Of a DNA stretch of 64,000 nucleotides, positions 16,990 to 24,656 are shown one piece after another. The stretch's first letter is position 1; each line of letters begins with the position of its first letter. Under the pieces are notes generated by a model, which saw only the letters and a program-made list of their open reading frames with translations, searched no databases and had not been told where the DNA came from. Position numbers and translations under genes: made by a program. Source of the DNA: Lachnospiraceae bacterium (GTDB lineage: Bacteria > Bacillota > Clostridia > Lachnospirales > Lachnospiraceae); NCBI GenBank assembly GCA_017626095.1, contig JAGAJL010000014.1:23685-87684 (forward strand), written 5' to 3'.

Positions 16990-17403
16990 ATGTTTTGTGA
17001 GAACTTATCCTATTTAAGAAAAATGAATAAACTCAGTCAGGAAGAACTGGCGGAAAGACTGGATGTTTCCAGACAGACCTTGTCCAAATGGGAAACGGGT
17101 GAATCGCTTCCCGATATTGAAAAATGTCAGCTCTTAGCCTCTATCTTTGATGTTTCCTTAGATGAATTGGTCAGCTATGATTCGGAGCGGAGCGGTTTGC
17201 CGATACCGCCCAAAGGAAAGCATGTTTTTGGAATCGTTACGGTCGGAGACAAGGGACAGATTGTAATACCGGCAAAAGCCAGAAAAATATTTCAGATTGA
17301 ATCCGGAGATCATCTGATTGTGTTGGGAGATGAAGGCTCGGGGATTGCGATTATCAAAGAAAAAGAATTTCTTGCCATGGTGAAGCTTTTTCAGAAAAAG
17401 TAA
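16990..17403 (+). CDS. XRE helix-turn-helix fused to an AbrB/SpoVT-type swapped-hairpin domain
   Basis: 137 residues. Residues 1-60 form an XRE domain (LRKMNKLSQEELAERLDVSR, then QTLSKWETGESLPD). Residues about 78-125 form an AbrB-like domain (FGIVTVGDKGQIVIPAKARK, then GDHLIVLGDEGSG). AbrB domains dimerise and bind DNA, so this regulator carries two DNA-binding modules. It likely controls its own promoter or nearby envelope genes. GACGGAGGATGGAACC precedes the ATG. Confidence 0.85.
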   Translation: MFCENLSYLRKMNKLSQEELAERLDVSRQTLSKWETGESLPDIEKCQLLASIFDVSLDELVSYDSERSGLPIPPKGKHVFGIVTVGDKGQIVIPAKARKIFQIESGDHLIVLGDEGSGIAIIKEKEFLAMVKLFQKK

Positions 17404-17550
17404 TAAAGACAGCTGAAACCGGTCATTATTTTTGTTCGCTTATGCCGAAACGGGCTTGTCTCTGTATTGGTTTGGTGTAAAATAGGAGTTGGAGTTTTAT
17501 AGTATCATGGAAAATTCAATGGACAAAATAAATCGAATGAAGACGATCGG

Positions 17551-17766
17551 ATGGAAGACGAACTGATAAAAGAAGAACAGATAAAAGAAGACCGCAAAAA
17601 AGCGGAATGGGCAAAAATAGAACAGAAAAAAGAAGAGCGAAAAAAAGAAAAAGAAGAGTTGCATGAAGAACTGCTTGTAGGAAAAAAGGAATTAAAAAAA
17701 GCATTTGCCGAGACCATTGATCCTAACGGAGATAAAAAAAATATCGTTACAGGAAATTTTCGGTGA
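17551..17766 (+). CDS. Short charged helical ORF, possibly the N-terminus of the DUF389 protein
   Basis: 71 residues, almost entirely E, K, R, D and Q (for example KKEERKKEKEELHEELL), a predicted coiled coil. No good ribosome site precedes the ATG; an upstream ATG at 17507 with GGAGTT spacing is in another frame and stops after 20 codons. Near its end an eight-A run (17734-17741) lies where the reading switches: skipping one A would join it in frame to residues ISLQEIFGEMFS that resemble the usual N-terminal part of DUF389 proteins. It may thus be part of the next gene, joined by slippage or split by a frameshift. Confidence 0.45.
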   Translation: MEDELIKEEQIKEDRKKAEWAKIEQKKEERKKEKEELHEELLVGKKELKKAFAETIDPNGDKKNIVTGNFR

Positions 17767-17767
17767 G

Positions 17768-18763
17768 ATGTTTTCAATCAAAAAAGATGTGGATGATAAA
17801 GCGCAGATCAGAGAAAGTCTGGTAAGCGGCGGGCATGTATCAGGAACGAATATGTGTCTGTTAGTTCTTGCTATCCTGATTGCTTCTATCGGATTAAATG
17901 TCAACTCTACGGCTGTGATTATCGGAGCGATGCTGGTTTCACCATTAATGGGGACCATACATGCATTTGCTTACGGAACGGCAACTTCGGATTACGTACT
18001 GGCTATGCGTTCTATGCTGGGATTTTTGATGCAGATTTTAATCAGTCTCTGCGCATCTACCCTGTATTTTTTGATTTCCCCTTTATCGGACGCTACTTCG
18101 GAATTGCTGGCGAGGACACAGCCTACCATCTGGGATGTGATGATTGCCATTTGTGGTGGTATTGCCGGCATTATCGGCGTTACCCGTAAGGAAAAAACAA
18201 ATTTCATCCCCGGTGTCGCAATCGCAACGGCATTGATGCCGCCGCTTTGTACCTGTGGATACAGCATTGCACACGGTCAATGGAGAATGCTATTGGGAGC
18301 GGGCTATTTATTTGCGGCTAATTCTTATTTTATTTATTTGTCGGCTCTTATCATTCTGATTATTCTGGGCGTGCCCAAGGTAAAAAACATTGATCCCAAA
18401 CGTGCGAAAAAAAGGAAACGGGCTTTAATCAGAAATACTATTATCATGATTTTGCCAAGTATCCCGGTTGCCTATCTGATGTTGGAGGAAGCTGCGGAGG
18501 ATGAAAAGACGTTGACCGGTTTTGAAACAGCCATAGATATCCAAGAGCTGACGGATGAAATGACCGTTCTTTTCCCGGAAATAACCGGTATTTCTATCGG
18601 ACAGCTTGAGGAACTGGACGAAGACGGCAATCTGGTACAGAAAAAAGTGATTATACTGGAAACCGATGCCGATCCGGAAACGGAAGAATATCAGCAGGAT
18701 GTTGCACAAATCAAGAGCTGGCTGGCGGCAAGATATGAAGATTATGTGGTTGAGATGAGATAA
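17768..18763 (+). CDS. DUF389 family membrane protein
   Basis: 331 residues from the ATG at 17768. The DUF389 signature is clear: a helix ending in IASIGLNVNSTAVIIGAMLV, then SPLMGTI, later GITRKEK-like GVTRKEKTNFIPGVAIATAL and MPPLCTCGYSIA. About six membrane helices are followed by a C-terminal soluble domain (TGFETAIDIQELTDEMTVLF). The function of DUF389 is unknown; transport has been suggested. The similarity extends about 15 codons upstream of the ATG, so the real start may be earlier or lie in the charged ORF at 17551. Confidence 0.8.
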   Translation: MFSIKKDVDDKAQIRESLVSGGHVSGTNMCLLVLAILIASIGLNVNSTAVIIGAMLVSPLMGTIHAFAYGTATSDYVLAMRSMLGFLMQILISLCASTLYFLISPLSDATSELLARTQPTIWDVMIAICGGIAGIIGVTRKEKTNFIPGVAIATALMPPLCTCGYSIAHGQWRMLLGAGYLFAANSYFIYLSALIILIILGVPKVKNIDPKRAKKRKRALIRNTIIMILPSIPVAYLMLEEAAEDEKTLTGFETAIDIQELTDEMTVLFPEITGISIGQLEELDEDGNLVQKKVIILETDADPETEEYQQDVAQIKSWLAARYEDYVVEMR

Positions 18764-18768
18764 GAAAA

Positions 18769-19263
18769 ATGAGCAGAAATCTTACGACTTTGTGTTACAT
18801 AGAAAAGAATCAACAATATCTGATGTTACACAGAATCAAAAAAGAACAGGATATTAATAAGGACAAATGGATCGGTATCGGCGGACATTTTGAAGAAGAT
18901 GAAACACCTGAAGAATGCCTTTTACGTGAGGTAAAGGAGGAGACGGGGTTAATTTTAACAAAATGGAAGCTGAGGGGAATCATTACCTTTATGTCCGATG
19001 AATTTCACACGGAATATATGTTTCTTTATACTGCCGATGCTTTTACGGGAGAACTGGCAGAGTGTGACGAAGGTGTGCTGGAATGGGTTGACAAATCGGA
19101 GGTTTTTCATTTGCCAATCTGGGAAGGCGACAAGATATTTTTCAAATTGCTGGAGACTTCTTCGGAGTTTTTTTCATTAAAACTGAGATATGAAGGAGAA
19201 AAACTGGTGGAAGCGATATTAAACGGCGCAGAAGATCTGATTGGAGATAAAAATGATACGTAA
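18769..19263 (+). CDS. Nudix hydrolase
   Basis: 164 residues with a complete Nudix box: GIGGHFEEDETPEECLLREV followed by KEETGL. The N-terminal LTTLCYIEKNQQYLMLHRIK and the later DKWIGIGGHF are typical of the MutT/8-oxo-dGTP diphosphatase subgroup in Firmicutes, which clears oxidised nucleotides; the substrate is inferred. It starts 5 bp after the DUF389 stop and overlaps the following GNAT gene by 11 bp, so the three are probably one operon. Confidence 0.85.
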   Translation: MSRNLTTLCYIEKNQQYLMLHRIKKEQDINKDKWIGIGGHFEEDETPEECLLREVKEETGLILTKWKLRGIITFMSDEFHTEYMFLYTADAFTGELAECDEGVLEWVDKSEVFHLPIWEGDKIFFKLLETSSEFFSLKLRYEGEKLVEAILNGAEDLIGDKNDT

Positions 19264-19771
19264 CATGCGAAACGAAGAATTTGATTTCGTTTACTCTTTT
19301 ATGGAAAAAAGTTTTCCTTTAGATGAATACAGACCTTATGAGGAGCAGAAAGCATTGCTTTCTGACAAAAGATATGCCTGCTATGTTTTGACCGATGTTG
19401 AAAACGATGAGATACAGGGATTTGCCATGATCTGGCGATTTAATGATTTTGCTTTTATCGAGCATTTGGCAGTAAACCCCGAATTGCGAAATCGGGGCTT
19501 GGGTGCTATGCTGCTAAAAGAACTCGAGGCATTGCTGGATTGTACGATATGTTTGGAAGTGGAATTGCCGGAAACGGAAATGGCAAAGAGAAGGATTGGT
19601 TTTTATCAACGCAACGGCTTTTTCTATAATGATTATCCCTATGTGCAGCCGCCGATATCAAAAGGTCGCAATCCCATTGAACTGCGCATTATGACATGGG
19701 GAAAAGAAATCTTAGAGGATGAATTTTTGCATATGAAGACGCTGATACACAGAGAAGTTTATAAAGTCTGA
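19253..19771 (+). CDS. GNAT family N-acetyltransferase
   Basis: 172 residues. The acetyl-CoA loop is seen in HLAVNPELRNRGLGAMLLKE (R/QxxGxG/A form RNRGLG). The C-terminal strand contains RRIGFYQRNGFFYND. It would transfer acetyl groups to an amine or protein N-terminus; the substrate is unknown. The ATG at 19253 follows TTGGAGATAAAA; an upstream TTG at 19241 is less likely. It overlaps the Nudix gene. Confidence 0.85.
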   Translation: MIRNMRNEEFDFVYSFMEKSFPLDEYRPYEEQKALLSDKRYACYVLTDVENDEIQGFAMIWRFNDFAFIEHLAVNPELRNRGLGAMLLKELEALLDCTICLEVELPETEMAKRRIGFYQRNGFFYNDYPYVQPPISKGRNPIELRIMTWGKEILEDEFLHMKTLIHREVYKV

Positions 19772-19844
19772 TTGTGTAAAACGAGAATATTATAATCTGG
19801 AAAATGTAAAATAGTAAATAGCATAATATAGGAGAGGTGTCGAC

Positions 19845-20177
19845 ATGGCAGAATTAATGAAAAATATTAATAAAGCAGAAGTATTAAGATTAAAGGATGA
19901 AATTGCCTATGGACAAGGACAGGTAGTCAGCAAGACCCTGGTGCAAAACGAGGCAGTCAGTGTAACACTCTTTGCCTTTTGGGAAGGCGAGGAAATCAGC
20001 ACTCACGAATCAAAAGGCGATGCTTTTGTGACTTGTATTGATGGTGTCGGCGAAGTGACCATCGACGGAGTAAACTATGGACTGACAGAGGGTGATTCGA
20101 TTGTTATGCCTGCAAATCATCCGCATGCAGTCAGAGGCAAGGAAAATTTCAAAATGCTTTTAGTGGTTATTTTCTAG
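19845..20177 (+). CDS. Small cupin-domain protein
   Basis: 110 residues forming a single cupin barrel. Motif 1 is partly kept (EGEEISTHESKGDAFVTCID) and motif 2 reads DSIVMPANHPHAV. His residues for a metal site are present at HES and HPHAV. Such proteins are common single-domain cupins with unknown ligand. A GGAGAGGTGTCGAC site precedes the ATG. Monocistronic. Confidence 0.85.
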   Translation: MAELMKNINKAEVLRLKDEIAYGQGQVVSKTLVQNEAVSVTLFAFWEGEEISTHESKGDAFVTCIDGVGEVTIDGVNYGLTEGDSIVMPANHPHAVRGKENFKMLLVVIF

Positions 20178-20387
20178 CGCACTTTTTGGAAATAAAAACT
20201 TTTTTATACTTATTTTATTGTATTTGCTATATTATTGGCATAAGATATTAGTAATGAGAATTGTTTTGGAGAGATATGTTTATTAGAAATAATGAATATA
20301 TCAAATTATAAAACTCTATTTGAGTTAAAAGAAAAAAAGGATTGCATATCCTATTGGTATTTTCAATTAAGGATATGCATGTGGCAG

Positions 20388-20426
20388 CTTTCCTTAATTG
20401 TTTATATATTAAATTGTTAAGGAAAG
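20388..20426. promoter_or_regulatory. Inverted repeat that can mask a ribosome binding site
   Basis: CTTTCCTTAA (20388-20397) is the perfect complement of TTAAGGAAAG (20417-20426). The right arm overlaps the GGAAAGGAG site of the gene starting at 20438, so RNA folding would hide it; as DNA the repeat could be an operator. Just upstream, GCATATCC and GGATATGC (20344-20378) form a second inverted repeat. Confidence 0.55.
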
Positions 20427-20437
20427 GAGTGTTCGCG

Positions 20438-20641
20438 ATGAAAGGAAGAAATATGTATAAAAGATTAAGTTATGACGAACAAGCTGAATTGCTTTGTAAA
20501 GTGTTAAGAAAAGAAATTGATCAACTTAATACTTTGCCAAGAGAAGAAGCAAAGAAAGTTGCACATAGCAATCTGATTGAAATTGGCTTTTTGACAAAAG
20601 ATGGAAAAGTTGCAAAACCTTATCTCGCAACAAATAACTGA
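20438..20641 (+). CDS. Small protein, candidate antitoxin/partner of the next gene
   Basis: 67 residues, helical, with many Lys and Glu (RLSYDEQAELLCKVLRKEID). It ends GFLTKDGKVAKPYLATNN. The pattern of a small soluble protein overlapping or touching a larger ADP-ribosyltransferase-like gene suggests an antitoxin or regulator, but that is context only. The start at 20438 follows AAGGAAAGGAGTGTTCGCG. Its stop is 2 bp before the TTG start of the next gene. Confidence 0.6.
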   Translation: MKGRNMYKRLSYDEQAELLCKVLRKEIDQLNTLPREEAKKVAHSNLIEIGFLTKDGKVAKPYLATNN

Positions 20642-20643
20642 TT

Positions 20644-21258
20644 TTGTATAGCAGAAAAACTACATTGGTTATTGGATTTCATGGATGCGATAAGTCTGTT
20701 AGAGATGCTGTAATAAATGGAGAAAACTTAAAACCTAGTCAAAACGATTATGATTGGTTAGGGAATGGTATTTATTTTTGGGAAGCTGATCCGTATAGAG
20801 CATATGAATGGGCTGTTGAAGCATCAAAGAGAAAAGATAGTTCGGTAAAAGAACCTGCTGTTTTAGGAGCAGTTCTTGATTTGGGACATTGTTTGGACTT
20901 GATGAAAAGAAGCTCTATTGATTTCTTAAAATTGGGATATGAATGGCTTCAGCAACAATGTGAAATAGATGGATTACCTCTTCCTCAAAATAGAAATTTA
21001 AAAAATAATACCGATTTTTTATTTAGGAATTTAGATTGTGCTGTAATACAAAAGTTACATAAAACAATTTTGGAGAATCCAGATATTTGTTTTGAACCAT
21101 TTGATTCAGTAAGAGGTTTATTTATTGAAGGTAATGAAGTATATATGGGTTCGACTTTCAAAGAAAAAAATCATATTCAAATATGTGTTGTAAATCCTAA
21201 TTGTATAAAGGGATTTTTCTTACCTAGAGAACTTGATGTTAATTATCCAATTCCATAA
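20644..21258 (+). CDS. Putative ART-like (ADP-ribosyltransferase-fold) protein
   Basis: 204 residues. The N-terminal LVIGFHGCDKSVRDAVINGE, then SQNDYDWLGNGIYFWEADPY, resembles ART/PARP-like folds: a His in FHG, a G-xYFxE-like motif (GIYFWE), and DSVRGLF plus KNHIQICVVNPNCIKGFF near the end. This is a family I know only as conserved hypothetical proteins in many bacteria; ADP-ribosyl transfer is inferred from the motif order. The first codon appears to be TTG at 20644, with no clear ribosome site, suggesting coupling to the small upstream gene. Possibly a toxin of a toxin-antitoxin pair. Confidence 0.6.
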   Translation: MYSRKTTLVIGFHGCDKSVRDAVINGENLKPSQNDYDWLGNGIYFWEADPYRAYEWAVEASKRKDSSVKEPAVLGAVLDLGHCLDLMKRSSIDFLKLGYEWLQQQCEIDGLPLPQNRNLKNNTDFLFRNLDCAVIQKLHKTILENPDICFEPFDSVRGLFIEGNEVYMGSTFKEKNHIQICVVNPNCIKGFFLPRELDVNYPIP

Positions 21259-21280
21259 TAATTATATGCCACAAAGCAAT

Positions 21281-21314
21281 AAGCTCTCTCTGTTATTGGG
21301 AGGGCTTATTTTTT
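21281..21314 (+). terminator. Terminator after the ART-like gene
   Basis: AAGCTCTCTC (21281-21290) pairs with GGGAGGGCTT (21298-21307), using G-T pairs, followed by ATTTTTTATT. Confidence 0.75.
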
Positions 21315-21431
21315 ATTGCACTTAAAACTGTCTATGGTGATTATTTTCATTGCCTTTTTTGAGAAAATGATATAAAGTATTTGCGGAAGATATGAAATGA
21401 AAGAGACAAAAAGAATAAAGAGGGTTTTGAC

Positions 21432-21836
21432 ATGTTAAAGCAATTATCAATTTATGCAGAAAACAAAAAAGGTAATCTGCAACATATCACAAGAATATTG
21501 GCAGATGAAAATATCAATATCTGGGGATCAGTAACCAATGACAGTGCAGAGTATGGCATTATCAGAATGGTTGTTTCCGATGCAGAAAAGGCAAAAGATG
21601 CTTTGGAGAAAGAAAACTTCCTGTGCCGTTTAACCGATATTATCGGTGTTGAAATGGATGATGAGGTAGGAAATTTGAACCGTTTGCTTCAGACACTTTC
21701 TGAGAGTAATATTAATGTCGATTATATTTATCTGTCTTTTAACCGCGAATCCGGAAAGCCGGTTTTGGTATTCCACGCAGACGAGACCGCAGAAGTTGAA
21801 GCATGCATCGCTGCAAAAGGGTATAAAGTGGTGTAA
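21432..21836 (+). CDS. Tandem ACT-domain protein
   Basis: 134 residues made of two ACT domains (about 1-68 and 70-134). The first starts KQLSIYAENKKGNLQHITRI with LADENINIWG; the second has GNLNRLLQTLSESNINVDYI. ACT pairs bind amino acids and regulate enzymes or transport. No catalytic domain is attached, so a regulatory role sensing an amino acid is likely. An AGAGGGTTTTGAC site precedes the ATG. Located just upstream of the tRNA-Leu pair. Confidence 0.85.
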   Translation: MLKQLSIYAENKKGNLQHITRILADENINIWGSVTNDSAEYGIIRMVVSDAEKAKDALEKENFLCRLTDIIGVEMDDEVGNLNRLLQTLSESNINVDYIYLSFNRESGKPVLVFHADETAEVEACIAAKGYKVV

Positions 21837-21863
21837 TTTCATGGTGTAATTTCAAAAAAAGGG

Positions 21864-21892
21864 TTGACACAACAACCAAAAAAAGATAGAAT
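21864..21892 (+). promoter_or_regulatory. Promoter of the tRNA-Leu pair
   Basis: TTGACA (21864-21869), 17-bp spacer, TAGAAT (21887-21892). The first tRNA starts 12 bp later, as expected for a stable-RNA promoter. Confidence 0.85.
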
Positions 21893-21903
21893 AACACTTG
21901 CGT

Positions 21904-21987
21904 GCAGGAATGGCGGAACTGGCAGACGCGCAGGCTTCAGGTGCCTGTGGTAGCAATATCGTGAGGGTTCAAATCCCTTTTCCTGCA
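21904..21987 (+). tRNA. tRNA-Leu, anticodon CAG
   Basis: 84 nt with a long variable arm, as expected for Leu. Acceptor GCAGGAA pairs with TTCCTGC, discriminator A. Anticodon stem CAGGC/GCCTG with loop TTCAGGT, giving CAG. T loop GGTTCAAATC. No encoded CCA. Confidence 0.95.
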
Positions 21988-22009
21988 TCCAAATGGAAAA
22001 CCTATATAC

Positions 22010-22094
22010 GCGGAAGTGTCGGAACTGGCAGACGAGCAAGACTAAGGATCTTGTGGCTATTGCAGTCGTGTGGGTTCAAGTCCCATCTTCCGCA
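22010..22094 (+). tRNA. tRNA-Leu, anticodon AAG
   Basis: 85 nt, class II with a long variable arm. Acceptor GCGGAAG pairs with CTTCCGC, discriminator A. Anticodon stem CAAGA/TCTTG with loop CTAAGGA, giving AAG (A34 probably read as inosine or via wobble). It is the last normal gene before the accessory island and the likely integration target. Confidence 0.93.
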
Positions 22095-22106
22095 CTGGTT
22101 AGGAAG

Positions 22107-22149
22107 TCTCTCAAATCTTGATTTTACAAGGCTTTGAGAGATTTTTTTT
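22107..22149 (+). terminator. Terminator of the tRNA-Leu unit
   Basis: TCTCTCAAA (22107-22115) pairs with TTTGAGAGA (22133-22141), plus an inner CTTG/CAAG, followed by eight T. Its right arm overlaps the stop end of the integrase relic on the other strand. Confidence 0.9.
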
Positions 22150-22308
22150 GTTGAAAATCTATTACATTATTGGGTGTAATAGGGTGTAAAGCATCTAATT
22201 TTGCTTTAACATCATTGATATTACTAGCTTTTTCTTCAGAAGTTGCATATGGATTAAACGTGTAATACTTCAGATTTGTTTTTGGAGAATGTCCTAAAAG
22301 ATAGGCTC
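22124..22308 (-). pseudogene. C-terminal relic of a phage/ICE tyrosine integrase
   Basis: Read on the minus strand the last 60 codons give AYLLGHSPKTNLKYYTFNPY followed by ATSEEKASNINDVKAKLDAL and a stop. LGHSxxTxxxxYY is the C-terminal box with the nucleophile Tyr of tyrosine recombinases. Everything upstream of about 22308 is gone, replaced by another relic. The fragment lies against tRNA-Leu, the normal place of an integrase in a tRNA-targeted island. Confidence 0.75.
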
Positions 22309-22317
22309 TTGTGGCTA

Positions 22318-22509
22318 AAATTCAAAGGGTTCATTCGCACTTTGGGAAAGCAGGACGGTTTAATTGAAGAATTTGATGCTGTGATTTGGAACAGCCTTGT
22401 GCAGGAAGTAATTGTCAAAGCCAGGGACGATATAGTGTTTAAATTTAATAATGGTTTTGAAGTAATGTGTTTGCTGCTGGAATATGCTAATAAAGGAACT
22501 ATTATCTAG
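22318..22509 (+). pseudogene. C-terminal relic of a large serine recombinase
   Basis: The frame FKGFIRTLGKQDGLIEEFDA, then IWNSLVQEVIVKARDDIVFK and FNNGFEV, matches the C-terminal end of clostridial resolvase-type recombinases (the LIEEFDxxLW...V...DxxxFxFxDGxE pattern). The N-terminal catalytic domain is absent. It is joined directly to the opposite-strand integrase relic, a scar of successive rearrangements. Confidence 0.65.
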
Positions 22510-22575
22510 TAATAGATGAGGAAAATTTGGGGAACAGTTTAGTAGGTAATCAAGCAAAGTTCTTTTGCTAAGCGC

Positions 22576-22697
22576 TTGATTGCGGTGAATAATTGTGCTA
22601 ATATGTGCATATGATATAGATGTAGTGAGCTACATCTTTTGGGCTGGTCGAAAGACCCGGGTCCACCAAACGGCGGGTAAGACACCCGCCATTTTTT
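22576..22697 (+). ncRNA. Small-RNA module E (antitoxin-like, toxin lost)
   Basis: Promoter TTGATT (22576-22581), 17 bp, TAATAT (22599-22604). The transcript, about 22611-22697, has a hairpin GATGTAGTGAGCTACATC, a GGGCTGGTCGAAAGACCC hairpin, and a terminator GGCGGGT/ACCCGCC with a T run. The terminator end ATTTTTTATGTGAAATCTTG is shared with modules A, B and D, and it matches the 3' end of the holin-like toxin gene read on the other strand. The rest of the toxin gene is missing here. It borders the first cassette of the island. Confidence 0.6.
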
Positions 22698-22767
22698 ATG
22701 TGAAATCTTGTAAAAAGGAGAGCTTGTAACATATAATCAAATTGAATTAAAAAAGGAGTTGTTTTAA

Positions 22768-23313
22768 ATGGCTCATACCAGTTGTTATAACAAACATGGT
22801 ATGTGGAATGGGGATGGGAAACCGGTTGTTTATGCATATAGAATTGGTTTCTTAGTTGAGTATATGAATAGGCATCCGGACTTTAAATTGTGTGTGCCTA
22901 CAACTGAAAATAAATATGGATATGATATATTTGATATAGAAGATGAACTTGCTAGTGAATTTCCCAAGGATAGTCTTGACATCTGGTATTGTGATGAGTG
23001 TGGATGCCTGGTTGTTTTTTATTCGGATTACAGAATTGATTATGAACCGATAAAAGATTTGTCACAGATTTCATATGAAGATATTAAAGAATGGACAGAT
23101 TATATAGCATGTAGGGAAAAAGAATTTGAAGAGTTTCAGAACTATTATGAAGAAATGAACCCTGTTAATGCGGCAATGAATTTTCAGTTTAAATGCAGAT
23201 ATAAAGTATCCGTTGATATGAAGTATATATATGGTTATGATTCAAATTACAACATAGTGCTCGGATTTGAATTGAAACAAGATAGGGCGTTGAACAAGGA
23301 TATGCATGTTTAG
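22768..23313 (+). CDS. Conserved protein of unknown function, copy 1
   Basis: 181 residues, acidic, rich in Tyr and Asp, starting MAHTSCYNKHGMWNGDGKPV. One CDECGC motif could bind zinc. No family recognised. A second, almost identical copy lies at 32067-32612; the upstream 60 bp with the AAAAAAGGAGTTG site are also duplicated. The next gene encodes a BFD-like protein, present as a relic after copy 2. Confidence 0.75.
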   Translation: MAHTSCYNKHGMWNGDGKPVVYAYRIGFLVEYMNRHPDFKLCVPTTENKYGYDIFDIEDELASEFPKDSLDIWYCDECGCLVVFYSDYRIDYEPIKDLSQISYEDIKEWTDYIACREKEFEEFQNYYEEMNPVNAAMNFQFKCRYKVSVDMKYIYGYDSNYNIVLGFELKQDRALNKDMHV

Positions 23314-23342
23314 AACCATTTGAGAAGTATTAGGAGCGGAAA

Positions 23343-23537
23343 ATGAAACGAGAAAAGATAGCTTGTAATTGCAAAAATATTACTTACGGAATGATTGAGG
23401 ATGCAATCGCAAATGGTGCGTCCTCATATGAAGAAGTGGAAGCACAGTTAAAATTTGGGACAGGCTGTGGACAGTGCAAGGAATTTATTCATTTCCTGAT
23501 TCGGGATATTCTTGAAGAGCAGGGAAAAGGGTTTTGA
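23343..23537 (+). CDS. BFD-like [2Fe-2S]-binding domain protein
   Basis: 64 residues. CNC at 8-10 and CGQC at 42-45 supply the four Cys in the spacing of bacterioferritin-associated ferredoxin domains (IACNCKNITYGMIEDAIANG, then GTGCGQC). Such domains carry a [2Fe-2S] cluster and often accompany NifU- or nitrite-reductase-like proteins; here the partner is unclear. An AGGAGCGGAAA site precedes the ATG. Confidence 0.8.
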   Translation: MKREKIACNCKNITYGMIEDAIANGASSYEEVEAQLKFGTGCGQCKEFIHFLIRDILEEQGKGF

Positions 23538-23565
23538 TAATTTGGTCGGTAATGAAGGAGAATGC

Positions 23566-24651
23566 ATGAGCTTATTGGACGTATTCATTAGGAAAAGAAA
23601 AAGTGAAAATGGTAATTCATCAGTAATTGAAAATACTTATGAATATTGTCCACGTTGTGATGCAAATTTAACATTGCAGAAAGGATATAGTAATGAACTT
23701 CCTTACTGGAGTTGTAGAGGTTGTGGAGAAATGCTAATTAATCCTGAAATTGATGTGGAAGATGATATTTCATGGATTTGTGATGGCTGCGGTTGCATGC
23801 TTAATATACAAGATGAGTTTTCAAGTGATTGTGGTAAATGGAAATGTACCAAATGTGGATTTGTTAATAAAATAGATGAATCGGAAATGTACTTATCTGA
23901 AGATGAATTTCAACAGAGTCTTCACAATCCATATAAGGGGTTATCTGACGCAGAGGTACTAGAACTTTCAATATATGAAGAAATAGATACAATTGGTGGC
24001 AGGTCAGATATTATTCTGGTAAAGAATCGAGAAAATGAAGAGCTATATGTAAAGAAGATTCTAAAAGATTATGACCTCAGCGTATATAGACATCTTCAAG
24101 AAAATTCTGTAGCATTTATGCCTCGATTAGTGGGTCTATTTGAGGGCAATAATAATCTTGTGATTGTTGAGGAATATATCGAAGGAAGAAGCTTATCTGA
24201 AATACTATCTGATGAATGTCTATCCATTGAATGCGCAATAGATATCGCAAAGTGCTTATGCAAAATACTGATTGAACTTCATGGAAAGAAGATTATTCAT
24301 AGAGATATTAAACCGTCCAATATTATCATAGGAAATGATGGAAAACCATATCTGTTGGATATTAGCGTTGCTAAATGGTATAAGCCGGAAGAAGTGGAGG
24401 ATACGAAGCTTTATGGAACACTTTACTATGCAGCGCCAGAACAGTTTGGATATGGATTTTCGGCATCTTCAGAAAAAACGGATATTTATGCAGTAGGGAT
24501 TCTTCTTAATGTCATGATAACTGGTAAACTACCTAAGGAAGAAAGAGTAACAGGTGCGGTATGGAATATTATTGAGAAATGTATTAGTTTAGAACCGGAG
24601 AAACGTTATTCTTCGGCTGAGCTAATTGATGCTCTTGAAAGGATTGGATAG
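23566..24651 (+). CDS. Zinc-ribbon Ser/Thr protein kinase-like protein
   Basis: 361 residues. The N-terminal 100 residues hold two zinc ribbons (YCPRCDANL/WSCRGCGEML and WICDGCGCML/WKCTKCGFVN). A protein kinase domain follows: ELYVKKILKDYD (Lys), VIVEEYIEGRSLSEIL (hinge), IIHRDIKPSNIIIGNDGKPY (HRD, residues about 245-247), and GTLYYAAPEQFG. The magnesium-binding DFG is DIS (LLDISVAKWY), a departure, so activity may be altered. Start at 23566 follows AAGGAGAATGC. Five bases separate its stop from the XRE-like partner. A similar kinase-partner pair, in another arrangement, lies at 28.4-30.0 kb. Confidence 0.8.
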   Translation: MSLLDVFIRKRKSENGNSSVIENTYEYCPRCDANLTLQKGYSNELPYWSCRGCGEMLINPEIDVEDDISWICDGCGCMLNIQDEFSSDCGKWKCTKCGFVNKIDESEMYLSEDEFQQSLHNPYKGLSDAEVLELSIYEEIDTIGGRSDIILVKNRENEELYVKKILKDYDLSVYRHLQENSVAFMPRLVGLFEGNNNLVIVEEYIEGRSLSEILSDECLSIECAIDIAKCLCKILIELHGKKIIHRDIKPSNIIIGNDGKPYLLDISVAKWYKPEEVEDTKLYGTLYYAAPEQFGYGFSASSEKTDIYAVGILLNVMITGKLPKEERVTGAVWNIIEKCISLEPEKRYSSAELIDALERIG

Positions 24652-24656
24652 ATGCG

